Part shown: positions 25,541 through 35,836 of the stretch, piece after piece | Layout of the letters: each line of letters opens with the position of its first letter | Position numbering within the stretch: position 1 is the stretch's first letter | NCBI GenBank assembly: GCA_036250195.1 | Contig: JAVHZZ010000004.1 | Span: forward strand, 159,772,727-159,836,726 | Length of the DNA stretch: 64,000 nt | Source of the DNA: Mixophyes australis | Taxonomy: Eukaryota > Chordata > Amphibia > Anura > Limnodynastidae | Reading direction: 5' to 3' | The notes under the pieces: model-generated | Seen by the model: only the letters and a program-made list of their open reading frames with translations | What the model was told of the DNA's origin: nothing | The model's database searches: none | Position numbers and translations under genes: made by a program

Positions 25541-26099
25541 TCAAATAGTTAGTGCTGTGAAGGAAGCATAAATAGCTGGGTTTGTGTTGTGGGTGGGGCG
25601 ACCAACGTTGAATTATTTCGCTGGACTCTAGTGAGGTGACTGAGTGTTTAAATAAAAGCAGGGTTGCGGGAAATTGTAAATACTTTTGTTTGCTTGATTG
25701 CTGGAACTACAGGACTTACTGTCTGTACTATCCTGACATCCCAAAATAAACTGCAACAAAGTGACTCAGCAAACCTGTGGAAGCATTATTTGTTTGGCAT
25801 GCATATTACAATATATATGATGGCAAATGTTGTACAAAGTACATTAAAATGTTTATAACCAATGTAAATGGTTTGTAATTGACTGAAACATACATGATTA
25901 TAATATGTGTGTCTTTTTTACATTATGCAAGCTCTCAATGGAAAGGTACCCACTGACTATGGCGAGGAATCCTGTGACAGTGAAGGAGATGAAGAACACT
26001 CTGTAAAGCCACTATCAACAGCAAAATATTGCTGACAGCCAACAAATGGTGATAGATTTCAAATGAAGAGAGGGTGTCAGAGGATGTTGGGAAGGAATT
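25541..26099. other. non-coding stretch
   Basis: No recognisable gene or repeat termini. Confidence 0.4.
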
Positions 26100-27330
26100 G
26101 ATCTGATTGCTAGTTGAGGGAGATGATATAATTTCAACTCAGTTTTTATCAATCTTGTCCTTGAAATAGGAAGTAAGATCCTGAAAACTGATTGTAGTCT
26201 GAGGGGTTAGGATGGGAGGGTTTAGAAGAGATTTAAATGTGTTAAAAAGGCATTTGGGGTTAGAAGCCTGAGCATAGATGAGAGATTGGAAGTATGTCTG
26301 TTTAGAAGTGTCCAGAGCATTTTGATAGGTGTGGTAGATAGCAGTATATATGCTGGAATCAATAGAGGTACAAGATTTACGCCAGTGACGGTCTGCTTTA
26401 CGAGACAGTTTTTGTAGATTTTGTGTTACGGTTGACAACGAAGTCTACACAGAGTATGAAGCACTTGATCAAGGGCAGTTGATAGGGTATGGTGAAAACG
26501 AGGAACTGCCATATCAGAGAAGGAGAATGTAGTAATTGGGGAGAGAAGGTGTCGGAGAATGGTGGAAAACTATTATTAATCAATCAAATTAATATGAGGA
26601 GTCTTGGAAGAGATTGACAGCAGGGTGGATAAAGAACTGGGAGCGAGCGAGTAACTAACAAGATGATGATTCGAGAGGGGGAAGGATTGTTAAGGAGTGT
26701 TAATGAAATTAGAAAATGAGCATAGTCTAGAGCAAACAAGATCAAGACAGTGGCCATCCTGATGAGTAACGGATTCAATCCACTGGGAGAGGTCAAGTGA
26801 GGAGGGTAGAGAGAGTAGTTTTTAAGCAGCAATGGAACTTGGATTAACAATAGGCATGTTGAAATCACCCATGATGATGATGGGGATTTAAGAGGAAAAT
26901 AAGTGAGAGATCCATGCAGAAAAATGTTCAAGAAATTGTTGCTGTGGTCCAGGGGGGCGACAGATCACGCAATACACATAGAGAATGGATTAAAAATCCT
27001 AACAGTATGTACTTCAAAAGATGTGAACTTGAGTGATGGGACATTTAGTAGAACTGTGAATATGTACGGTGGGGAGAGAAGTACTCCAACCCCACCTTCT
27101 TGTCTGTCTCCAGGTCTGGGGGTGTCCGTGAAATGGAGGTCAAAATATGAAAGAGCTGCAGGTGAGGCAGTGTCTGATTGTGTGAGCCATGTTTCTGTTA
27201 TTGCCAGAAGGTTGAGACTGTTTGAGAGGAAGAGGTTATGTAAGTTTGTTACAAACAGAGCTTGCAATCCAAAAGGCACATTTAAAGGACTTTGGAAGAG
27301 AGGGGATACATGTGATGCGTTTGAGGTTTG
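26100..27330 (-). mobile_element. L2-type LINE fragment (endonuclease to linker)
   Basis: Minus strand. At 26965-27279 the frame reads NSLNLLAITETWLTQSDTAS, the start of the endonuclease, followed by GGVGVLLSPP. Around 26870 IMGDFNMPIV is the catalytic GDFN motif. At 26139-26438 RKADRHWRKS...YQNALDTSKQTYF matches the L2 linker (compare RRRRLIPQPW...AERLWRK at 9220-9320). At least three frames are involved, so it is a pseudogene. The RT domain is absent; the copy stops near 26100. Confidence 0.75.
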
Positions 27331-27879
27331 CTAGATTTAGGTTTGCTGGATTTGGGAATGCCCCATCTGTACCTTGGCTAGGATAGCCCACCCTGGCCCT
27401 TTCTCTTTCCACCTGTCAATAAGACTTTAGTTTGGTACCTGTGTGAGGTCCGGTGGGGAGGTGGGGGGGTGTCCGAGCACCCAAATGCAGAAGGGGAAAA
27501 GGGCCCCTGTTCTCGTGTACCAGACACTCATTTTACTGTAAGGGAACGAGGAAAATACGGGAGGAGCAGCTCCACAAGGTGAGTGCACCACGGGAACAGT
27601 CTTTGCCAGGCTACACTCACGGAAGCGGGTCTATGACGGCAACTCCTTCTATCCCTGCGGCTTCAGGGGTTCCCACTCGCAGTGGTCTTCCGAAAACCTT
27701 GTCTGACGACCAATGCCTTTCTTCTCCTTGAATGGAATCCTCCCACCCACACGTCCTCGGCCATCCAGGTCCACTGGAACTCTGTCGCTCCACAGGCCTT
27801 GTCCTGGGGCTCAGAACTTTAGGTGCCCTTCTGGATGGATAGAGGGCTTTGTACGCCACTCTCAGTAACTTAACCACTT

Positions 27880-28540
27880 AACTATCAAGGGACCAATTGT
27901 CCCCTACGCTACCCAGGGACCTAGCGTCCTGCTAGACCAGGGCCTAACACCCACTACCAATTATAAAGGCCTACTCCCTGCTAACCACCAGGACCTATTG
28001 TCCCTCTAACCACAAGCAACCAATGTCCTTGTTACGAATACACCCTGCTACTCTGTCAGGAGCCTAGAGCTCCCCTCACTTAGAGGCATGCGCCTCTCTA
28101 CATTGAAGGGCCTTGCGCCCTGCTACACTCCCAAGAGCCTTGCACCCTGCTTTGCTCCCAAGGGCCTTGCGTCCAGATATACCCCAGGGCCTGCTGCCCT
28201 TCCTCACTGGAGCCTAAAGCCTAGCCTAAGGGCCTAGTGCCCTACCTGAACCAAGGGCCACGTGCCCTGCATGAACCAAGAGCCTCATGCCCTACCTGAA
28301 CTAAGGGCCTCGCACCCCGCTACATCTACCTTTTGGGCCTTGTGCCCCACCCTCTCTAGCTATGGAGCCTTGTGCCCCACCCGTCTCCAACTATGAGGCC
28401 TTTTGTCCCATTAATCTAACTATGGGGCCTTGTGCCCAAAAGAACCCTACCTAATCCTATCTGCGGTTGGGCCTTGTGCCTTCTACTTGAGCCACAGGCC
28501 TAATGCCTGAATTACCCCCGGGCCTTGTGGTCGACCTAAC
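27880..28540. repeat. irregular array of GGGCCTTGTGCCC-like palindromic words
   Basis: Words such as GGGCCTTGTGCCC, GGGCCTTGCGCCC, GGGCCTAGTGCCC and GGACCTAGCGTCC recur roughly every 25-40 bp, over 18 times, separated by CTACCTGAAC or CTAACTATG-like spacers. Each word is a short imperfect inverted repeat. No frame persists through it. Confidence 0.75.
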
Positions 28541-28547
28541 TGAGGAT

Positions 28548-28808
28548 TTACATACTCACCTGCTCTGAGCAGGAAACTCCGCTTGCCGCACCATCTAAAA
28601 CCTTCCAGACCCTCAGCCGACAGCGTCTCTTCTTCGGTTCCACGCTTGTGTCCACGCTGTCTTCTTGCCGGGGGCGCTCATAGCTCTTACAAGGGCTCCC
28701 CACCGGCCAGCTCTTCTTTGGCTTGATCCAGGCATCTTCTTTCTTCTTTCCGGTGGGCTTCTCTAGCGGCGCCCTCTTTTCTTCAGTAGCCACTCCAGCG
28801 ACATCCAT
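28548..28808 (-). CDS. unrecognised lysine/proline-rich 86-aa frame
   Basis: ATG at 28808 opens an 86-codon frame starting MDVAGVATEEKRAPLEK. It is rich in K, R, P and E with no family I know. It lies on the strand read from the CCAAT hairpins and TTTAAA (about 28918). It may be a leader frame of the repetitive element or chance. No homolog is claimed. Confidence 0.2.
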   Translation of the reverse strand: MDVAGVATEEKRAPLEKPTGKKKEDAWIKPKKSWPVGSPCKSYERPRQEDSVDTSVEPKKRRCRLRVWKVLDGAASGVSCSEQVSM

Positions 28809-28879
28809 CTCGTTCCGCCGCTGGACTGTTCACTAAGAGTGCCTTAAAAAGTCGCGGGCGCACCGACGTCTTTGGCTGT

Positions 28880-29005
28880 CGTCGCAAGCCCTGATTGGCT
28901 TGCGACGGTGCCAAAAGTTTAAATAGTTGGAGGCGAGTCAGGATTGGTTTGCTTGTTGGCCACTGATTGGCCAGCAGCGGGAAGTGAGCCCTGATTGACT
29001 CACTT
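28880..29005 (-). promoter_or_regulatory. cluster of palindromes each centred on a CCAAT box
   Basis: Three inverted repeats enclose CTGATT, which is ATTGG/CCAAT-related: CGTCGCAAGCC-CTGATT-GGCTTGCGACG (11-bp perfect arms, 28880-28907), TGGCC-ACTGATT-GGCCA (28957-28973) and AAGTGAG...CTCACTT (28982-29005). A fourth ATTGG sits at 28943. A TTTAAAT lies at 28917-28924. This resembles a promoter of the repetitive element on the minus strand. Confidence 0.5.
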
Positions 29006-29045
29006 GCCCGCGACCACCAGGACCTGCAAGGAATGTCCGCCACAC

Positions 29046-29288
29046 TGCTGTTTCATAACAATATAACTTCATGCTTGATGTAGAAGAAAAAAACAGTGTT
29101 TGAACTATTAATGGTTACAGGTACCTGCAGGAACAAATAGCACTCATAATGCGGATGATACAAGACATAGGTAATTGTAGAGAACTGATGCTGGGGAGAA
29201 TGCAGGAATGGTGGTAGCAGATAGAGCCAGCCTTGCACAAGAACAAATGCTGGAAGCAAATAGTCCAAAACACAGGATAAAGACAACA
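29046..29288. other. non-coding spacer
   Basis: Open frames here are short and without motifs. Confidence 0.3.
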
Positions 29289-29302
29289 ACAATTAATAAC
29301 TA
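29289..29302. repeat. target duplication, left copy (14 bp)
   Basis: ACAATTAATAACTA is identical to 33467-33480, bracketing the large foldback. Confidence 0.65.
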
Positions 29303-29418
29303 TCATACAAAAACACAAGGTATGGTCGCACACAATTAGGGACTATTCATCTATACTTGGTACTCAAAGTAACCTCACAAGGAAGATGGGGTGCACTCTA
29401 ATGTATACTTTGATCATA

Positions 29419-31244
29419 GTCAAAAGAAGGGGAGAGAAAAAGAGTAAATAGAGGCACTCCAGTCCCCAAGAAAATAATATCAATTAAAACTAAATTTTAT
29501 TAGGTTCATATTAAAACATCAAATAAAGCGGCGAAATATAGATAAAAATGTAAAGTAGTGTGTGTAGTGTGTTAAAATATTAAGCACCCTGGCAGTGGCA
29601 GATATAGGGTATCACAAAGGCCAGCATAAGGTATATTCCATCTATCCAGGAACCTGTCAATTATCCAATATGAGTTCCACACAGGGATAGTATCCAAAGT
29701 TACATAAATCTGCCTATGGTCTGTTTAAAGTGTGTAACCCATATATCAATCCCAATCCCTATGCAGTGGAGCTATAAAGGGGGGAGATAGTACCCCAGAT
29801 ATAAATGAGCATCCATATACAACCATATATTGGGGGTATGCAGGGCTACAGGGGAAGAGGTTTGTCACATTATATAAATGGTCGCCAGGCACATAACACC
29901 AAGTAAGAAAGGTCCTTAGACATATATATATGATGATGTCTGAGGAGAATGTATTGTCATCGTGTCAATAGCCCTTATTAAATATAACCTACGGGCATTT
30001 ACTAAATATCTTCATTCCTTATTGGCTATATTAGCACAGTGTTTTGAAAACCCTTGTATCAGGTCTAAACAACATAGAACGCTGCGTTAAATAACCTGGA
30101 TGAAATATGTACTCGCATATGTAGAGCCATATAGTGTTTAGTGTTGTCTCTTTGTAGGTATACTGCCACTTTAGCACCTAACGAAAAAGTGCAGTGGCAT
30201 CATTACCATTCTACCTCCCTCGGTTCCCATTGTGCCCCACTCGGTATATACATGCACTCATAGTTTAATCACTGCATCTCACAAGCGCGCTTATTAATAT
30301 GCGGGTAAATCAAATACCTCCAGCGCTTTGTACTAGGTACACGGAATCACTAGCCGCGGCATACACAGCCGGGACCAGGTGCCACTGTCGGGTGCTTGTG
30401 ACGTCACATCTGACGCCACTAAGCCTCGACGTACGTTTCGCACTTTGCTTTTTCACAGAGGTGACCCGAGCAACAGCCTCGGGAAGCTAAAATATGCATA
30501 CCGTCCAATCCCCTAACAGGAAAACTGATTGACAGAGGAAATGTCAAATCATGTTTCAGAATGAATTAACATTCAGTGAGATACTTAGTCTCATCATTTG
30601 TAGTACAAATCACATGAATATATAGGGAAATAGTGAAATCCATATTAGCGGTATGTATAGTATAGTGCCCCTATCATGATAGAAATGTCCGAAATCTGAG
30701 TCCACATAACGGAGAATTCTTTATGGCCCATCGTCAGCGGGATCATCATCCAAAAAGGGGGTATACTAAAAAATGCATTCATTGTTCCAGATATTTTATG
30801 GAATTTATGAATAATAGACCTAAATAGAAATTAATCAAATTGTGTTCTGTGAAGAACTCACATAGCATCACATGGCTATATAGGAGAACAGTGAAGTCCA
30901 TATTAGCGGTAAGTATAGTATAGTTTGATACAGTCCTTATCATAATGGGAATATCCAAGTTCTAAGTCTACACAACAGTAGGTTCTTAATGGCCCATCAT
31001 CAACAGGATTATCATTTAAAAGGAACTATACCGAAAAGAAGCATCCATTATTCCAGATATTTTATGGAATTTATGAGTAATAAACCTAAGTTGAAGACAA
31101 ATAAATTGTATTCTACAAGGAACTCATATAGCTGTTGTATTTATTAAATCCTAATGGGAGAGGTGAGTCAGGTAAGAAAAACCACTTACACTCACGTATC
31201 AATAATATAATTCAAATTATTTTCTAAATAAAATAGTGTAATGC
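29419..31244 (-). repeat. left arm of PLE foldback
   Basis: Inverse of 31640-33468, with only scattered differences seen (for example ACAGCCTCG at 30472 versus ATAGC at 32412). The 63-codon frames at 30299 (+) and 32397 (-) are the same arm sequence read twice and are not genes. Confidence 0.85.
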
Positions 31245-31263
31245 TCAGAGGGATAAAGAACGT

Positions 31264-31482
31264 TTGAAACAACTATCTCCAGTTGCCAGACACTTCCTCC
31301 TCAAACACAACTGCAATACGGGTGGTTTGAAGTGTTATGGTATAGAAAGAATTAATCTTGGTATTAGAGGGGGAGATGTTGACAAAGTTCTACTTCAACG
31401 TGAGTGCAAGTGGATTTTCTTGCTTGACTCACTCTCCCCACCAGGACTTAATAAATATAACAGCTATGCGAGTTTCCTTTGA
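31264..31482 (+). pseudogene. PLE GIY-YIG endonuclease C-terminus
   Basis: The 72-codon frame reads PVARHFLLKHN, LKCYGIERINLGIRGGDVDK, LLQRECKWIFLLDSLSPPGLN and ends ...SYASFL. This matches the conserved tail of PLE proteins as I know them: H-F..KHN, the GGD, LLQRE..WI..L..L.P.GLN, then a hydrophobic end at the stop. The catalytic front of the nuclease and the RT are absent. It complements the protein piece at 13845-14690, which lacks this tail. Confidence 0.75.
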
Positions 31483-31639
31483 AGTGTAATTTAATTTAAT
31501 CTAACCAAGGTTTATTGTTCATATATCCCACAAAGCATCCAGAACCACAAATGTATTTTTCAGCACAATTCCCTTTAAATGATGAACCCGTTGATGATGG
31601 GTAATATAATTCATTTCGTTATGTAAGCCTAGAACTTGG

Positions 31640-33468
31640 GCATTATTACACTATTTTATTTAGAAAATAATTTGAATTATATTATTGATACGTGAGTGTA
31701 AGTGGTTTTTCTTACCTGACTCACCTCTCCCATTAGGATTTAATAAATACAACAGCTATATGAGTTCCTTGTAGAATACAATTTATTTGTCTTCTACTTA
31801 GGTTTATTACTCATAAATTCCATAAAATATCTGGAATAATGGATGCTTCTTTTCGGTATAGTTCCTTTTAAATGATAATCCTGTTGATGATGGGCCATTA
31901 AGAACCTACTGTTGTGTAGACTTAGAACTTGGATATTCCCATTATGATAAGGACTGTATCAAACTATACTATACTTACCGCTAATATGGACTTCACTGTT
32001 CTCCTATATAGCCATGTGATGCTATGTGAGTTCTTCACAGAACACAATTTGATTAATTTCTATTTAGGTCTATTATTCATAAATTCCATAAAATATCTGG
32101 AACAATGAATGCATTTTTTAGTATACCCCCTTTTTGGATGATGATCCCGCTGACGATGGGCCATAAAGAATTCTCCGTTATGTGGACTCAGATTTCGGAC
32201 ATTTCTATCATGATAGGGGCACTATACTATACATACCGCTAATATGGATTTCACTATTTCCCTATATATTCATGTGATTTGTACTACAAATGATGAGACT
32301 AAGTATCTCACTGAATGTTAATTCATTCTGAAACATGATTTGACATTTCCTCTGTCAATCAGTTTTCCTGTTAGGGGATTGGACGGTATGCATATTTTAG
32401 CTTCCCGAGGCTATTGCTCGGGTTACCTCTGTGAAAAAGCAAAGTGCGAAACGTACGTCGAGGCTTAGTGGCGTCAGATGTGACGTCACAAGCACCCGAC
32501 AGTGGCACCTGGTCCCGGCTGTGTATGCCGCGGCTAGTGATTCCGTGTACCTAGTACAAAGCGCTGGAGGTATTTGATTTACCCGCATATTAATAAGCGC
32601 GCTTGTGAGATGCAGTGATTAAACTATGAGTGCATGTATATACCGAGTGGGGCACAATGGGAACCGAGGGAGGTAGAATGGTAATGATGCCACTGCACTT
32701 TTTCGTTAGGTGCTAAAGTGGCAGCATACCTACAAAGAGACAACACTAAACACTATATGGCTCTACATATGCGAGTACATATTTCATCCAGGTTATTTAA
32801 CTCAGCGTTCTATGTTGTTTAGACCTGATACAAGGGTTTTCAAAACACTGTGCTAATATAGCCAATAAGGAATGAAGATATTTAGTAAATGCCCGTAGGT
32901 TATATTTAATAAGGGCTATTGACACGATGACAATACATTCTCCTCAGACATCATCATATATATATGTCTAAGGACCTTTCTTACTTGGTGTTATGTGCCT
33001 GGCGACCATTTATATAATGTGACAAAACTCTTCCCCTGTAGCCCTGCATACCCCCAATATATGGTTGTATATGGATGCTCATTTATATCTGGGGTACTAT
33101 CTCCCCCCTTTATAGCTCCACTGCATAGGGATTGGGATTGCTATATGGGTTACACACTTTAAACAGACCATAGGCAGATTTATGTAACTTTGGATACTAT
33201 CCCTGTGTGGAACTCATATTGGATAATTGACAGGTTCCTGGATAGATGGAATATACCTTATGCTGGCCTTTGTGATACCCTATATCTGCCACTGCCAGGG
33301 TGCTTAGTATTTTAACACACTACACACACTACTTTACATTTTTATCTATATTTCGCCGCTTTATTTGATGTTTTAATATGAACCTAATAAAATTTAGTTT
33401 TAATTGATATTATTTTCTTGGGGACTGGAGTGCCTCTATTTACTCTTTTTCTCTCCCCTTCTTTTGAC
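31640..33468 (+). repeat. right arm of PLE foldback (3' pLTR)
   Basis: Follows the PLE coding end. It contains two tandem units of about 266 bp near its start, marked by CCATAAAATATCTGGAA at 31820 and 32086. A more diverged third copy sits in the spacer near 31540. A degenerate hammerhead-like core lies at 32429-32461. The end is TTTTCTCTCCCCTTCTTTTGAC at 33447-33468. Confidence 0.8.
32429..32461 (+). ncRNA. degenerate hammerhead-like core (mirror at 30428-30458, minus)
   Basis: CTGTGAAAAAGCAAAGTGCG is followed by AAACGTACGTCGAGG. It keeps GCA/TGC stem II, GAAAC and a C-GTAC-GTC stem III with cleavage position, but the first core box reads CTGTGA rather than CUGANGA. Both arms carry it. Likely a decayed PLE ribozyme. 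Confidence 0.4.
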
Positions 33469-33480
33469 AATTAATAACTA
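33467..33480. repeat. target duplication, right copy (14 bp)
   Basis: Identical to 29289-29302. It overlaps the last two bases of the right arm. Confidence 0.65.
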
Positions 33481-33890
33481 GCAAGTTGCATAGTGAGGGG
33501 CAGGGATAAATAATTAGGGAAACAGGTGCAGGGGATCCAACAGAGGAAAGATATTAACTTCCTCCCAAACAACCTCAACCATCTGGGGAGCTTCAAGTTC
33601 TTGTACCAGACATTTCCAGAAAACATGCATTTTAGCCACAATGTAGATGCTATCCCCTGGAACATTGCTACAACATTTTGAGAACCATTGCCAATGCATA
33701 CATTTTACTGTTTGAATGTTAGTGGGGTGGCACTCTTTGGTATTGACAGGACAGAACTTTATTGTGTGTTGAAGTGATTGAGAAGTTTTACATCCAATTC
33801 CAAGTACTTGTATAGACCTTAGAGTGATAACCTGGAGAACTTTAGCAGTGTGATACACCCATGTATACCATTACAAAATGGGGCTGTGTG
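33481..33890 (-). pseudogene. possible L1-type LINE C-terminal fragment
   Basis: A minus-strand frame contains WFSKCCSNVPGDSIYIVAK followed by HVFWKCL, reminiscent of the C..C...YxHxxWxCxxxxxFW zone near the end of vertebrate L1 ORF2. Other parts show stops, and the upstream RT is absent. Alternative: chance resemblance. Confidence 0.3.
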
Positions 33891-34134
33891 CTTCCTGATC
33901 CAGAACAAATTTGGAAAATACGAGTGCATACATGACATTATGCATTGGTCCATCTAGAACAAGTGAAATTGCATCCATCTGGCCCCTACTGTTACTTTGT
34001 TTGGCCTAATATTGAATACACTGGAGGAACATTTATTTTGAACAATGGTGAGTACGGTGGCGGAACATTGACATATCTATACAAAAAGGTAATCATCACG
34101 CACAATGGATAGTTGGACAACCACTCATGACTAC

Positions 34135-34340
34135 ATGGGGCTTATTCAATTAGCCACGACATTCCTCAGAACATCTTAGCTCTCCATGTTCTCCAGGACT
34201 ATGGTACCTCAACATTGCAGATTTCTCTTCGCACTCCTACGGACGGTTGGGGGCAAAGAGAAATCTGCGATGCTATATTGCTGCAGACTGCTTTCAAGAC
34301 CGTTCTGGAGGCACTACCTGGCTAATTGAATAGGCCCCAT
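34135..34340. mobile_element. 206-bp foldback MITE
   Basis: Ends ATGGGGCTTATTCAATTAGC and GCTAATTGAATAGGCCCCAT are inverted copies. Inside, GCAGATTTCTCTT pairs with AAGAGAAATCTGC, so much of it folds back. Non-coding. Confidence 0.75.
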
Positions 34341-34531
34341 ATCTTAAATACACATGTTTGCAGTTTTTGAAATTTGACCCATAGTTAATAGTGACTTGGA
34401 CTTTGCTGGAAAATGTATTTTCCCAGAATTTTCAGCATGACTAAAATCTACTGAATCACATTCAATATTTTCCACACACTTCCCTTGACAATTCCTTCCT
34501 CAATAAATTGTTTAGAGTAGATAATGACTAT

Positions 34532-34605
34532 CTGTATCATCATCAACATTTATTTATATAGCGCCAGCAAATTCCGTAGCGCTTTACAATTGGGAACAAA
34601 CATTA
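34532..34605 (-). mobile_element. L2/MIR-type LINE 3' end
   Basis: Minus strand: AAGCGCTACGGAATTTGCTG, GCGCTATATAAATAAATG and a GATGATGAT tail, the standard L2-class terminus. Confidence 0.75.
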
Positions 34606-35377
34606 ATAAAACAATACTGGGTATGACAAAAGTCACCAATAGCAGCAATAATTTACTATTTTCTCTTTTTCTGACTGTAAATATAACAAACTGACAACAA
34701 TGTCATTTATGAAACTTTGGCTGATTCTTTTATGCTGGAGTTAGCTTTATTTAAAAAATAAGTTCCTACCTTTCACCAATTTCAAGATATTTAAATGTTT
34801 AAATTTAATATTGAAGAATATGGGAGGTATGGTGCTTTGGAATACATGGAAGGTAGCTTTTGGGTAAACTGTCAGTGAGGACACAGCAGTGCAAGATAGT
34901 CCTGTAATCTCATGCTGCTGTTTTCTCCCTTTCAGTGTAGAGCAGGGGACCAGGAAATTGGAGAGGACAATTGTGTATTGTCTGGAGCTGTTCACTAAAA
35001 TATTTAAACTATTGTACTGTCTGTAGATGAAGACTACAGTTTCATTAGAATAAATACAGAAGGAATGGTGGGAAACAGATCTGACAATTTTCATTTGATC
35101 TCTGTGGAGATTAATGCGTATGGAGATTTGGTTGTTTTCACATGCAGGCTAATTTCCTAATATTGCTGAAGATGCAAATCTGCCCCAAAGTTTAGCAGCC
35201 AATATGATATTTGCTTTCAATATCTTACTAGCAGTAGACCATAAACTATTATTAATATCATGGTGTCCTCTGGTGTACAGTAGTGAACCAGTTGTAAATA
35301 TACTATCTTTACTAAATAATATTTCATTAGTGGAAGCTGTTTAATTAAAGATGATTGCTAATGAATTTGTTCAAGTC
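34606..35377. other. non-coding stretch
   Basis: No family-like frame; the minus-strand 115-codon frame at 34747 has no motif I recognise. Confidence 0.35.
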
Positions 35378-35382
35378 ATAGG

Positions 35383-35831
35383 TGTAACGATCTGCTTACA
35401 GCTTGCTGCTTGTATTGGCAGCTCCTGTCTCCTGGAGTTTTGGACTTGTGTTTCATTTTATGTGCTAGCAGCAGTACCTCTGATAACCAGAGATGCTGCA
35501 ATTGTGCCTGCTTTTGTGTTTTAGGAGTTAACCTTTCTGTTCACTCATTATCCCATGCACCTGGGTGTGTTCCATTTAAACCTGTCTCTCCCAGCAGTCA
35601 TTGCTGGTTATTGTTGTCATATCCTGATGGTATACTCTGTGGTCACTTCCTCCTGGATTAATGCTGCCTGGAATCTTTCCTCACCTCCCATTTACCTGCA
35701 ACTGCTGTACATCTGGTAATTTCTGCAATTTCAATTTTTGATCACCTGTTCATACTCTCCCGCAATAAACATTGTTGTTTTTTCACCTTATCCATGGCTC
35801 CTTAGCTGTATTTCTACATTGATCCGTGACA
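35383..35831 (+). repeat. solo LTR with perfect 5-bp target duplication
   Basis: Begins TGTAACGATCTGC and ends GATCCGTGACA (TG...CA), 449 bp, flanked on both sides by ATAGG (35378-35382 and 35832-35836). AATAAA at 35765 near the end gives plus-strand orientation. No internal region remains, so it arose by LTR-LTR recombination. Class not determined; Gypsy or ERV. Confidence 0.85.
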
Positions 35832-35836
35832 ATAGG

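Larger units (their letters stand above)
27430..29045. repeat. GC-rich repetitive region, possibly part of an LTR element
   Basis: Composition changes sharply to GC-rich with CpG. It holds the GGGCCT-GTGCCC repeat field (27880-28540) and the CCAAT hairpins (28880-29005). A TG-type terminus may lie at 29044 on the minus strand, but I found no matching target duplication. LTR identity is a guess. Confidence 0.35.
29303..33466. mobile_element. Penelope-like foldback element with long inverted pLTR arms
   Basis: Arms 29419-31244 and 31640-33468 are inverted copies of about 1.83 kb and nearly identical by eye. A 395-bp spacer holds the C-terminus of a PLE endonuclease (31264-31482). The right arm follows that coding end directly, so it is the element's own 3' sequence, and the left arm is the same sequence inverted. 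An extra unpaired 116 bp (29303-29418) lies at the left. 14-bp direct repeats flank the whole. Inverted terminal copies with 5' truncation are typical of PLE insertions. Confidence 0.75.

Noticed and set aside
30299..32588. Two near-identical 63-codon frames on opposite strands
   Set aside because: They are the same foldback arm read in each copy; conservation reflects DNA duplication, and the ribozyme-like motif lies in the same stretch.
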